From contig JARBTY010000035.1 of the NCBI GenBank assembly GCA_029239935.1, positions 1 to 19,747 of the forward strand: 19,747 nt of DNA, read 5' to 3'. Below, in pieces: positions 1-7,204 of the stretch. The translations under genes were made by a program, and so were the position numbers. Position 1 is the stretch's first letter; every line of letters begins with the position of its first letter. Source of the DNA: Clostridia bacterium (GTDB lineage: Bacteria; Bacillota_A; Clostridia; Lachnospirales; Cellulosilyticaceae). The notes below the pieces were generated by a model that was given only the letters and a program-made list of their open reading frames with translations, was not told the DNA's origin and did no database searches.

Positions 1-822
1 CCATTTTATTGGTCAAAAACACTAGATACAATTGCTCTTCTCAAAAAAAAGGACTGGGAAATGCTTGTACTGCAAGCATTCTTTGGGATTTTCCTTTTCC
101 GTGTTTTTTTGCTTTTTGGAGTGCATTTAACAAGTACTGTAGAGGCAGGGATATTAACTGGGACTACTCCTGCAATCACTTCTTTATTAGCTTTTCTTGT
201 TCTAAAAGAGATGCTTTCAGGTACAACATTACTTGGCATTCTCTGTACCGTTTCAGGCATAGTTTTACTACAAGGAATCAACCTATTCTCTATTCAGTTT
301 TCCATGGAACATTTTTTTGGAAATGTATTGATTCTCTGCGCCGCAACAAGTGAATCTATTTTTAATATACTATCAAGAAAGCATCGGGCAAAAGTACAAG
401 GCACTGATCTAACCATACATCCAATGGTACAAACTCTTTTGGTATCTGCCATCGCCTTTGTTTTATCTCTGCCTCTGACCGTTTTTGAACAGCCCCTTAC
501 AGCGCTACAAACAATTGGACTGAAAGAATGGCTGACTTTGGTATGGTACGGTCTTATCGTGACTGCTGTGGCCTTCGTATTTTTCTATGAGGGAGTGAAA
601 CGCTGTGACGCCTATACCACTGCTGCTTTTTCTGGAATGATTCCTCTCACTTCCATGCTTCTGTCCCTGTTTCTTTTGAAAGAAAAAATAGACTATACAC
701 AATGGCTGGGGGCATTTTTCATTATTTTGGGCATGCTGCTTATTGGAAAAACCCGAAAAAATAAAAAGTTAAAACAAAGCCCCGCTTTACATGCCCCACA
801 ACCACTAAATAGTATTCAATAA
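1..822 (+). CDS. EamA/DMT-family permease, 5'-truncated by the window edge
   Basis: This is the C-terminal part of a drug/metabolite-superfamily membrane transporter. The frame is open from base 1 without a convincing start, so the gene begins upstream; 273 residues are visible. The protein is very hydrophobic, with about eight predicted membrane helices of the usual ten. It shows the internal duplication of the family: helix pairs with the pattern EAGILTGTTPAITSLLAFLVL in the first EamA repeat and TTAAFSGMIPLTSMLLSLFL in the second, each followed by a KE motif and a GI/GAFFIILGM helix. The tail (about 20 residues) is polar and basic. The substrate cannot be read from sequence; relatives export amino acids, metabolites or drugs. 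A B3/B4-domain gene follows after 29 bases and may be co-transcribed. Family assignment is firm; function is unknown. Confidence 0.88.
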   Translation, partial: PFYWSKTLDTIALLKKKDWEMLVLQAFFGIFLFRVFLLFGVHLTSTVEAGILTGTTPAITSLLAFLVLKEMLSGTTLLGILCTVSGIVLLQGINLFSIQFSMEHFFGNVLILCAATSESIFNILSRKHRAKVQGTDLTIHPMVQTLLVSAIAFVLSLPLTVFEQPLTALQTIGLKEWLTLVWYGLIVTAVAFVFFYEGVKRCDAYTTAAFSGMIPLTSMLLSLFLLKEKIDYTQWLGAFFIILGMLLIGKTRKNKKLKQSPALHAPQPLNSIQ

Positions 823-851
823 AAATATAAACAAGTATTTAGGAGGACATT

Positions 852-1517
852 ATGTTTACAATTGATGAAAATATCGTTACTGCTTTTCCTGGTACAAAAA
901 TGGGGCTTTTGCTCATAAATGGTGTTTCCTGCTCTCACTCATATGAAGAATCAGAAACAGCAGCAGACCTTAGCCAATTGCATCAAAAATACGCCCATCT
1001 CAGCAGAAAAGAATTAAAGGCATTTTATCCTATTCAAAATTACGTATCTTATTATAAAAGCTTTGGATACAGCTATCCTGTTCTTGCTCAATTGGAATCT
1101 GTACTAAAGGGGAAAAAGACACTCTATACTGAATCAGCTCTGTTGCAGGCAATGTTTCTTTCAGAGCTTGATGGTATGCTGCTTACTGGCGGCCATGATT
1201 TGGCCAAATTGCAGCTGCCGTTACACTTAAAAGCTGCGACAGGCACTGAGGTTTATCAATCTATTTCTGGAAAAGAAGTGACCACTATAAACGGTGATAT
1301 GATGCTTTGTGACAGCAGTGGTGTTCTATCAAGTATTTTGCGCGGACCCGATTATAAAAGCCGTATCACAGCATCAACTACAGAAGTTCTTTTCTCAATT
1401 TATGCCCCTCCAACTATTGATTCAAATGATCTTGAAATCAACCTACAGAAGTTAGAAAAAAGAATCAAAACTTTTTCACCTTTTTCAAAAACAGTGCTAT
1501 TACAGGTCTTTTCATGA
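852..1517 (+). CDS. Stand-alone B3/B4 (tRNA-binding/editing-like) domain protein
   Basis: A 221-residue soluble protein resembling the B3/B4 domain of the phenylalanyl-tRNA synthetase beta subunit (the COG3382-type solo proteins). In the synthetase this domain edits mischarged tRNA; the solo proteins are mostly uncharacterised. Supporting segments are the SRKELKAFYPIQNYVSYYKS stretch near residues 50-70, the LLTGGHDLAKL segment near 113-123, and a C-terminal core with GDMMLCDSSGVLSSI and STTEVLFSIYAPP. The start is set by a perfect AGGAGG at 841-846, six bases before the ATG. The EamA permease lies 29 bases upstream, suggesting a two-gene unit; a link between export and amino-acid or tRNA quality control is only inference. 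No clear terminator follows, and 1518-1733 shows nothing else recognisable. Confidence 0.75.
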   Translation: MFTIDENIVTAFPGTKMGLLLINGVSCSHSYEESETAADLSQLHQKYAHLSRKELKAFYPIQNYVSYYKSFGYSYPVLAQLESVLKGKKTLYTESALLQAMFLSELDGMLLTGGHDLAKLQLPLHLKAATGTEVYQSISGKEVTTINGDMMLCDSSGVLSSILRGPDYKSRITASTTEVLFSIYAPPTIDSNDLEINLQKLEKRIKTFSPFSKTVLLQVFS

Positions 1518-1733
1518 GATTGCCAATAATATAAAAAACAGAACATCTTCTTTTCATAAAAAACATCTCCTGATAATTTAGATGCAAAAACTTAAATTCG
1601 TATTGTGCTTATACTGCCAATATTATTATTGTATTAGAATTTCTTTAAGATTCCATTCTCATATTCATGTTTCACAGTCCTAACTTATCATAGTAATCTA
1701 TAGTGCTTGACTTATGATTTCCAAACGTTCAAA

Positions 1734-2930
1734 TTACCACTCCGTCGTTATTAACGGCGCGTACCCTGTTTTTTCTATTATCTCCTGCCCCTGTCGTGAT
1801 AAAATCCAATTTATCAATAGTTTTGTATTGCCCTCTGGTTCGCCGTTTGTCACGGCGTAAAAATCGGCAACAAAGGGATATTTCCTGTTTTGGATATTCT
1901 CTATCGAAGGCTCTACTCCGTTTACATTCAAAAGTTTAGCGTCAGGATTTGCATACATTGTGGTAGCGTAATATCTGTATGAATATCCGATAGCTGGTTG
2001 TGATCCTTGCCATTCAACTGATATTTGTTTCATCAAACTGTTAGTGCCGATTAAACTCGCGTCAGGTAGTGGCTGCGGAACTTGAATCGGAAGTTTACCC
2101 ATAATGCCTTGTAACCCTGTTTGGCTGCCAGAGCCTTCCGGGCGTTGAAACGCGATTATTTCCCCTCCCTCATGCCAGCCAAGAGTACCCCAGTTAGCAG
2201 TTTTTCCGGAATATATATTCCGGATTTGTTGATAGGTTATGTTATCTATGGGATTGTCCTTACCCGCTAAAAATACAAATGCCTCGTGTCCTATTGGCGT
2301 AAATCTCAAGTCTACCCCAGCTTTTTTTGCAGCAGAAATTTGTTGTTCGGAAGCACCTGCGACAAAAACAATATCCCTATCTCCCGAGATAATCGCTTCA
2401 TACGCACTACGAGTATTCGTGCACAGGATGCTATCTTGCATAAAAACATCTTCATCATACACAGCTTCCGCAAAAGCGGCGTAAACTGGATAAAGAGCTG
2501 TGGCTCCGTCCAGCACAGGTAAATAAGCACTCAATCGCAACTCAACTTCTTCATTGAGTTTTGCTGTTTTTGATCCCTCGGAAAAAGGAGCATACACAGT
2601 CAAGTCAGGCGCTGCCTGCAATTCATTCGATATAGTTGTGTTTATCCACCAATTTCCCCGTAACGCCGTAGGGAACAGCACGACCGACAGGATAACAAGC
2701 AACGTGACTACCGCCATAACTGGAACATGACGCTTTGTGTGTTTTGTCCACAAAATGAAAGTTGTTCCGAATGTGCCTATCAGTATTAAAGCAAAGGGAA
2801 TCATTCCGACAATATTATCAATATCGTTGAAAGCAGTTACATACTCAAACTTATAGAGCATACATGCACCTGTGATCCATACAAAGGTCTTAATTGCTAC
2901 ACGGAGTATAATCGCTACTTTTTTAGTCAT
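1734..2930 (-). CDS. Membrane-anchored PstS-like substrate-binding protein
   Basis: A 398-residue protein with two parts. Residues about 9-95 contain three predicted membrane helices in place of a lipoprotein signal peptide. Residues about 105-398 look like a periplasmic-binding fold of the PstS (PBP-like, phosphate) family. Visible family signs are the RPEGSGSQTGLQ loop, matching the ligand-binding SGT/SGS loop of PstS, the QIRNIYSGKTANWG segment, the AIGYSYRYYA segment, and a C-terminal LLINWILSRQGQEIIEKTGY helix typical of this fold. The binding domain should face outward. No pstC, pstA or pstB permease genes are visible nearby, so a sensory or scavenging role is as likely as transport. 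It lies 11 bases downstream of a small membrane protein gene and probably shares its transcript. The ligand is inferred, not shown. Confidence 0.8.
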   Translation of the reverse strand: MTKKVAIILRVAIKTFVWITGACMLYKFEYVTAFNDIDNIVGMIPFALILIGTFGTTFILWTKHTKRHVPVMAVVTLLVILSVVLFPTALRGNWWINTTISNELQAAPDLTVYAPFSEGSKTAKLNEEVELRLSAYLPVLDGATALYPVYAAFAEAVYDEDVFMQDSILCTNTRSAYEAIISGDRDIVFVAGASEQQISAAKKAGVDLRFTPIGHEAFVFLAGKDNPIDNITYQQIRNIYSGKTANWGTLGWHEGGEIIAFQRPEGSGSQTGLQGIMGKLPIQVPQPLPDASLIGTNSLMKQISVEWQGSQPAIGYSYRYYATTMYANPDAKLLNVNGVEPSIENIQNRKYPFVADFYAVTNGEPEGNTKLLINWILSRQGQEIIEKTGYAPLITTEW

Positions 2931-2941
2931 CTTGTATCCTC

Positions 2942-3292
2942 CTACATTAATGAAATGACACCCGTTGTGGCTCCAATAAAGAATACAACGATGAGAGTTA
3001 CCAATACAAGTGGTAAAGCAATAGCAACGATTGCAAGTATTTTTCCAACTGTACCTATCTGCCCTTTTCCCTGATTAAGAGATACAACACCCATCATCAA
3101 CCCAGCTATTGGTGACAATACAATAAAAAGAAGTATAAACGACGAGAGCCCCCCCACAAGGGTGCTTAAAAAGATAATTAGAACAGGTAGAAGGTCAAGA
3201 CCTACTGCAATGAGCGGTAATCCGATTTTATTCTTATGCTGTATGGTTATGTTTGATTTTATATCTTGTGCATCACTGAATTTGTTTTCCAT
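2942..3292 (-). CDS. Small membrane protein, DUF4190-like
   Basis: A 116-residue protein with a polar N-terminus of about 22 residues and then three hydrophobic segments, near 24-45, 48-70 and 83-110. The central GLMMGVVSLNQGKGQIGTVG stretch followed by another membrane helix resembles the DUF4190 layout of small Gram-positive membrane proteins, but the match is by eye. The start ATG has an AAAGGA ribosome site nine bases upstream. It precedes the anchored PstS-like gene with an 11-base gap, so the two are probably translated from one mRNA and may form a membrane complex (inference). No enzymatic motif is visible. Confidence 0.65.
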   Translation of the reverse strand: MENKFSDAQDIKSNITIQHKNKIGLPLIAVGLDLLPVLIIFLSTLVGGLSSFILLFIVLSPIAGLMMGVVSLNQGKGQIGTVGKILAIVAIALPLVLVTLIVVFFIGATTGVISLM

Positions 3293-3371
3293 AAATAAAA
3301 ATCCTTTCGTATAAGCAAGCTCAATTGATGGTAATGGTTCGATTGTCCATAATGGTCTGCCACTCTTTCTG

Positions 3372-3575
3372 TTAATATAGTACCATATTCTTAACTGTTT
3401 GAATATATTTCCTTCGAAATGATAAATTCATTCTCATTCCCGTTACCGAACACTTTGCGGGTTTATTTTTTATCTGTTGCATCTTTTCAAAATCCTGAGC
3501 AGGGATGATTTCGTCATAGTGATGTGTAATTAACACCAGCTCCAGCTCACCATCGTTTTTAAAATGGCGCACCAA
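3372..3575 (-). pseudogene. Decayed ORF, possible recombinase remnant
   Basis: A 67-codon open frame starting at a TTG; the frame is open for 13 more codons upstream (to about 3614) without a start, so the N-terminus looks lost. The central segment HHYDEIIPAQDFEKMQQIKN vaguely resembles the 'hEaIIs.edFe.vQ' segment that follows the catalytic domain of large serine recombinases. The rest does not match anything I recognise, and downstream DNA stays open in another frame, as expected of a decaying gene. No ribosome site precedes the TTG. This may be a relic of a mobile element or a chance ORF. Confidence 0.28.
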
Positions 3576-3876
3576 AAAAGCACGATAGCTTTTGTAGCCA
3601 TCGTACTCTCGTAATTATTTATGTTCTGCTTTCGTGTGGTTTCAAATCCATACTTTCAACTGTAACGCAAACCACTAAAATCCTAGAAACTCTCACAGAT
3701 AAAGACAAGTTGACAAGTTTTCTTATTAAAAACTTGTCAACTTATCTTGCGAGTGATGTCAATTTTGGATATCATACTATTTTTAGATGAGGATTTGAAC
3801 TACCACGCCTTCAAACAATATAATCAAAACTTTAAAATAGTTATGGTTCTTTCGGTTATGCTCATAATCTCTGATT
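3576..3876. other. Non-coding stretch with a strong palindrome
   Basis: About 300 bases without a convincing gene. It holds the upstream part of the decayed ORF, a near-perfect inverted repeat at 3702-3748, and at 3787-3801 a 15-base sequence that recurs in inverted orientation inside the tRNA-Ser terminator. I see no promoter or RNA gene here. Confidence 0.4.
3702..3748. repeat. 15-bp perfect inverted repeat with extended arms
   Basis: The arms 3707-3721 (AAGTTGACAAGTTTT) and 3729-3743 are exact reverse complements around a 7-base loop. After one mismatched pair (3706/3744) four further pairs extend the stem to 3702/3748. There is no T-run directly after either arm, so it is a poor Rho-independent terminator. 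It could be an operator, a transposon-end relic or a structured RNA element. Confidence 0.75.
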
Positions 3877-4755
3877 TTAACTTTTGTTATTTCTCTTTTT
3901 ATACAAACGCCAAACTATAAAGATAACAACTACCAAAGTTACTAAAATAAATGGCGAAAACATCATAAGTGTCATAGGTAAGTATGGGCTTCTTAAAGTG
4001 CTGAAAATATTCTGCCACCAGTTTTGGGCAATGACTATTTCTAAATTTCCTTCGGGAAGTGTATCTGAAACGTACTGATATGTGCGAGTGTCAATTTTTT
4101 CAAACTCTATATTGCTACTTGATATAACCGGCATATCCTTGTCAAGATTTAGTTTGATCGTTATGCCCCCAAAGTTTTTCCACATAGCAGCAGGTGCAAG
4201 ATAATATTTAATCTCACCTCTTTTAACATTGAAATCGTAATCTGGGTATCCGCCAAGTCTGTAACGATAAGAAACTATAACCTCATATTCGTCATTTGGT
4301 GCGAAATCCATTTCAAAAGTTATGGTATCAACTGAGTGTTCCTCGTTACGACTTGCTATCTCATTATCTGTAAGTATAACATACTTCCAATCATCTGTTT
4401 TTATTGCTGTATCGTAATTTAAAGTATAACTATCTACTGTAAAAGCTGTGACTTTGTCATTGACCACTATCTTTACACCGCTGTTTTCAATATTTGGAGA
4501 AAGAAACATTGATTGCGTTGAAATGTTTCCATCAGTGGTGTTTTTCATTGTATAAGTTGCAACAATATTCGCTTCCGAACCGTTAACTGAAATATCTAAT
4601 ACCTCTGATACTACTGAAATTGTATCGTTTCTTTCAAATGTTATGGATGAACCAATATCAGCACTCTCTGGGGCAGCCATATTTGCATAAGCAACTTGAG
4701 GAATAGACAATGCAAAAACTAAAACAAATGAAAAGATTAAACTCTTCTTTTTCAT
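3877..4755 (-). CDS. Secreted protein with C-terminal membrane anchor, unknown function
   Basis: A 292-residue protein. Residues 1-24 form a classic signal peptide: a KKK start, a hydrophobic core, then AYA before the likely cleavage site at N25. The body (about 25-255) is rich in alternating beta-type residues, contains a QSMFLSPNIENSG segment and an EYEVIVSYRYRLGGYPDYDF segment, and lacks cysteine pairs or obvious catalytic motifs. A single membrane helix near 262-283 is followed by the basic tail RLYKKRNNKS, giving an N-out, C-in protein held on the outer face of the membrane. The ATG is preceded by a GGGGGT ribosome site. I do not recognise the family. An extracellular beta-sandwich adhesion, sensing or wall-associated role is possible. 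It stands alone between the palindromic gap and the tRNA-Ser terminator. Confidence 0.8.
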   Translation of the reverse strand: MKKKSLIFSFVLVFALSIPQVAYANMAAPESADIGSSITFERNDTISVVSEVLDISVNGSEANIVATYTMKNTTDGNISTQSMFLSPNIENSGVKIVVNDKVTAFTVDSYTLNYDTAIKTDDWKYVILTDNEIASRNEEHSVDTITFEMDFAPNDEYEVIVSYRYRLGGYPDYDFNVKRGEIKYYLAPAAMWKNFGGITIKLNLDKDMPVISSSNIEFEKIDTRTYQYVSDTLPEGNLEIVIAQNWWQNIFSTLRSPYLPMTLMMFSPFILVTLVVVIFIVWRLYKKRNNKS

Positions 4756-4805
4756 AATGATACCCCCAAATTAATATAAATAATGGTATTTTAAAATTTT
4801 AGCAT

Positions 4806-4854
4806 AGATAAAACAAAAAGTCATGTATGAGTTCAAATCCTCATACATGACTTT
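4806..4854 (-). terminator. Rho-independent terminator of tRNA-Ser
   Basis: The arms 4817-4831 and 4840-4854 are perfect 15-bp reverse complements (AAAGTCATGTATGAG on the plus strand) with an 8-base loop. On the minus strand the stem ends in a T-rich tract (TTTTTGTTTT). It begins five bases after the tRNA-Ser CCA end, so it terminates that unit. The loop and inner stem carry a sequence repeated at 3787-3801. Confidence 0.88.
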
Positions 4855-4858
4855 AATT

Positions 4859-4947
4859 TGGCGGAAGCGGTGGGATTCGAACCCACGCGCCCGTGAGGAC
4901 TACCTGATTTCGAGTCAGGCTCGTTATGGCCACTTCGATACGCTTCC
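4859..4947 (-). tRNA. tRNA-Ser(CGA), CCA encoded
   Basis: A complete class II tRNA. The 7-bp acceptor stem GGAAGCG pairs with CGCTTCC. The anticodon arm CCTGA-CTCGAAA-TCAGG gives anticodon CGA (decodes UCG). A long variable arm (TAGTCCTCACGGGCGC region) and a T-arm with GTTCGAATC complete the fold. The discriminator is G, and CCA is encoded at 4859-4861. It has its own promoter and terminator. Confidence 0.96.
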
Positions 4948-4975
4948 ATCTAATAATTATTCAGTTTTCGCAGCA

Positions 4976-5024
4976 AGCAACTGGTTTCGAATCCGCCCCG
5001 TTATGGCCACTTCTATACCACTCC
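4976..5024 (-). pseudogene. Degenerate 5'-half copy of tRNA-Ser
   Basis: Read on the minus strand from 5024, this stretch matches the 5' half of the neighbouring tRNA-Ser in order: acceptor-like GGAGTGG, the D-arm (AAGTGGCCATAACG identical), then an anticodon-loop-like TTCGAAA with CGA retained. The anticodon stem no longer pairs (GCGGA against CCAGT). There is no variable arm, T-arm or complementary 3' acceptor strand before the intact tRNA begins 28 bases further on. It lies between the promoter and the intact gene, so it is probably transcribed. It looks like a relic of tandem duplication or of an integration event at tRNA-Ser. Confidence 0.75.
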
Positions 5025-5051
5025 TTATTAAATAGGATTGCTCACCTCCAC

Positions 5052-5080
5052 ATTATATCCTAACGCTGATTCCGAAGCAA
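5052..5080 (-). promoter_or_regulatory. Sigma-A type promoter for the tRNA-Ser unit
   Basis: On the minus strand, TTGCTT (5075-5080), a 17-base spacer, and a perfect TATAAT (5052-5057). Transcription would start near 5045 and run through the tRNA fragment into tRNA-Ser. A hairpin (TAACGCTG/CAGCGTTA, 5061-5095) overlaps the promoter. Confidence 0.6.
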
Positions 5081-5125
5081 GAAGTTCCAGCGTTAAAATA
5101 CATAGTGTTGTGTCAAATTATTTGA

Positions 5126-6571
5126 TTATTCATTGGCTCTGCTGACTCTTCTTAACCTGCCTTTGATTGGTGTGGTCTGAAGCGCTGATAAAACCATCTC
5201 TCCTTTATTATTTAAAATCTCAACAAAGGTGGATACATCCTGTACATTAATGATACCAATATCGTCAGCTGTCATGCCTTCAAGATTGCTTAAGGTACCC
5301 ACGATATCTACAGGTCTCATCTTACTTTTTTTGCCCGATGCGATATGCAGTTTTACAATTTCTTTGTTTAAGCCTGCACTTTTATCCTCTTTATATCGCG
5401 GTCTCATACTCATTTTTTCATCAAAAAGTGCTTTTACCTGAGTGACCTCTCCCTGTGATGGCACAGTTTCCCGTGGTATTTTGAATGCTATATAGTCTTC
5501 AATATCCAATAAAAACTTCTCTTCATAAGGGGTCATAAAGGTAATGGCTTTCCCAGTTTTTCCTGCACGGCCAGTTCTTCCTGTTCTGTGAACATAACTT
5601 TCTTTATTCTGAGGAATGTCATAATTAATCACAAGACTAATATTGTCTATATCTATTCCTCTTGCCGCTACATCGGTTGCGATTAAGTACCGAAAGTATC
5701 CCCTTTTAAAATTCTGCATGACCTTAACTCGATCCTCTTGTTCCATTCCCCCATGGATTTTTTCACAAGTATATTTAAGTTCGTTTAGTTGATCGAATAA
5801 ATCATCTACTTGCTGCTTAGTATTACAAAAAATAATACTGCTCTCTGCATTTTCTATAATAATAACTTTAAGAAACGCTTCAAGCTTTGTCTTTTCTTTT
5901 ACCTCATACAGAACATGCTGAATCTTATCTGTTGTTTGATTTGATTTTTCTATCTCAATATAAACTGGATCTTTCATATATTTTTTAGCAAGCTTTTCTA
6001 TGTCTTCTGGTAGGGTGGCAGAAAAAAGCATGGTCGTGCGTTTTTTAGGTACTTTACTGATAATCTTTTCTACTTGTTCAATAAATCCCATATTAAGCAT
6101 CTCATCTGCTTCATCTATTACCAGATACCGTATATTATCAAGCGTTAAGGTTCCTCTGTCTATGTGGTCTAAGACTCTTCCCGGTGTGCCCACTACCACA
6201 TGAGTTTTTTGTTTTAATTCCTTTTGTTGCGAGGTAAAGGAGTTTTTGCCATACACCGGTACCACCTTAAGTCTTTTAAATCTCCCTATGTTAAAAAAAT
6301 CCTCTTTTATCTGCAGAGCAAGTTCTCTTGTCGGCGTAAGTATCAGTGCCTGAGGTGCATTGTCATCCCATTCTATCTTCTCACAAATAGGGATAGAAAA
6401 TGCCGCTGTCTTCCCACTGCCCGTCTGTGATTTTACGACAATATCTTTTTCTTCCAGCACAATAGGAATAACCTCTTGCTGTACCTTGGTAGGTTCCTTG
6501 TAATTAAGTATGGTTATGGATTTTAATAATTCTTCACTTAATTGATAGTCATTAAAACGTATATCAGCCAT
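5126..6571 (-). CDS. dbpA: DEAD-box ATP-dependent RNA helicase, DbpA/YxiN type
   Basis: A 481-residue helicase closely resembling Bacillus DbpA (YxiN), which unwinds RNA in 23S rRNA and acts in large-subunit ribosome assembly. The Q motif spans F6 to Q31, Walker A is [11 protein letters not shown] (48-58), motif Ia is PTRELAL (80-86), the DEAD box is at 153-156, SAT at 182-184, and the RecA2 domain has [10 protein letters not shown] and [12 protein letters not shown]. Residues about 405-478 match the DbpA RNA-binding domain that recognises hairpin 92 of 23S rRNA, including an [11 protein letters not shown] segment shared with YxiN. Length agrees with the family (479 in B. subtilis, from memory). 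The start has AGAGGAG six bases upstream. It is the last gene of a three-gene operon, 13 bases after a pentapeptide-repeat gene. All helicase motifs are intact. Confidence 0.95.
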   Translation of the reverse strand: MADIRFNDYQLSEELLKSITILNYKEPTKVQQEVIPIVLEEKDIVVKSQTGSGKTAAFSIPICEKIEWDDNAPQALILTPTRELALQIKEDFFNIGRFKRLKVVPVYGKNSFTSQQKELKQKTHVVVGTPGRVLDHIDRGTLTLDNIRYLVIDEADEMLNMGFIEQVEKIISKVPKKRTTMLFSATLPEDIEKLAKKYMKDPVYIEIEKSNQTTDKIQHVLYEVKEKTKLEAFLKVIIIENAESSIIFCNTKQQVDDLFDQLNELKYTCEKIHGGMEQEDRVKVMQNFKRGYFRYLIATDVAARGIDIDNISLVINYDIPQNKESYVHRTGRTGRAGKTGKAITFMTPYEEKFLLDIEDYIAFKIPRETVPSQGEVTQVKALFDEKMSMRPRYKEDKSAGLNKEIVKLHIASGKKSKMRPVDIVGTLSNLEGMTADDIGIINVQDVSTFVEILNNKGEMVLSALQTTPIKGRLRRVSRANE

Positions 6572-6584
6572 GTATTACTCCTCT

Positions 6585-7184
6585 TTAATCTTCTTTTTCT
6601 TCCGAATTTTTTATGATAATTCCTAACACCTTGCTGAACTCCAACGCTTGAAGAGGTGTTACGATAACACCTCTTAAGTCTTCAAGTTTAAAGTTCATTC
6701 CATCTATGATGCAGCTTGTAAAATCTATTCCCTTAAGCTTAGTTCCTGCCACCTCTATGCGCTGCATCTCACAGTTTATAAACTTCACTTTGCTCAGTTT
6801 ACACATTACAAAAGAACTGTAGTCCATCTTACATGCTTCAAAAACAGTTTCTTTCATACTACTCCCACCCCATATGGCATAGCCGCAGTTGCATGCCTCA
6901 AAACGCACGTCTTTCATAGATGCATCTGCCAAGTGAATTCCTATGAGTTTGCAGTATTTAAAATCTGTTTTATGAATAATCGCATGATCTAGATTAATAT
7001 TAGATAAATCACAGTTTTCAAATTGCACATTACTAAAGGTTACATCTGATAAGTCCACATCTGTAAAATTCACATTTTTAAAGACAGTGTCTCTAAAAAT
7101 AACATTGCGGGCCTGCTGTTCCTCTATACTGCAGTCTTCAAAGCTGCAGTCATTAAATTCCTGTTCATCACTTATGTGAAACAT
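6585..7184 (-). CDS. Pentapeptide-repeat protein, Qnr-like
   Basis: A 199-residue protein made almost entirely of A(D/N)LXX-type pentapeptide repeats (for example VIFRDTVFKNVNFTDVDLSD and FSNVQFENCDLSNINLDHA), which form a right-handed quadrilateral beta-helix mimicking DNA. Its C-terminal end, LRGVIVTPLQALEFSKVLGI, matches the closing helix of Qnr and related proteins (L-x-G-V ... QA ... LGI). Known Qnr proteins bind DNA gyrase or topoisomerase IV and protect them from quinolones; chromosomal Qnr-like genes exist in Gram-positives. A gyrase-protecting role here is inference. It sits in an operon, 20 bases after the EEP gene and 13 before dbpA. The start ATG has AGGGG nine bases upstream. Length is slightly below Qnr (about 218). 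Confidence 0.85.
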   Translation of the reverse strand: MFHISDEQEFNDCSFEDCSIEEQQARNVIFRDTVFKNVNFTDVDLSDVTFSNVQFENCDLSNINLDHAIIHKTDFKYCKLIGIHLADASMKDVRFEACNCGYAIWGGSSMKETVFEACKMDYSSFVMCKLSKVKFINCEMQRIEVAGTKLKGIDFTSCIIDGMNFKLEDLRGVIVTPLQALEFSKVLGIIIKNSEEKED

Positions 7185-7204
7185 CCTCTTTATCCCCTGT
7201 CCTA

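Noticed and set aside
4823..5035. Plus-strand open frame of 70 codons across tRNA-Ser
   Set aside because: It reads through the terminator, the complete tRNA-Ser and its fragment in antisense; no ribosome site.
5061..5095. Hairpin as dbpA terminator
   Set aside because: The 8-bp stem encloses a 19-base loop and has no following T-run; it overlaps the tRNA-Ser promoter instead.
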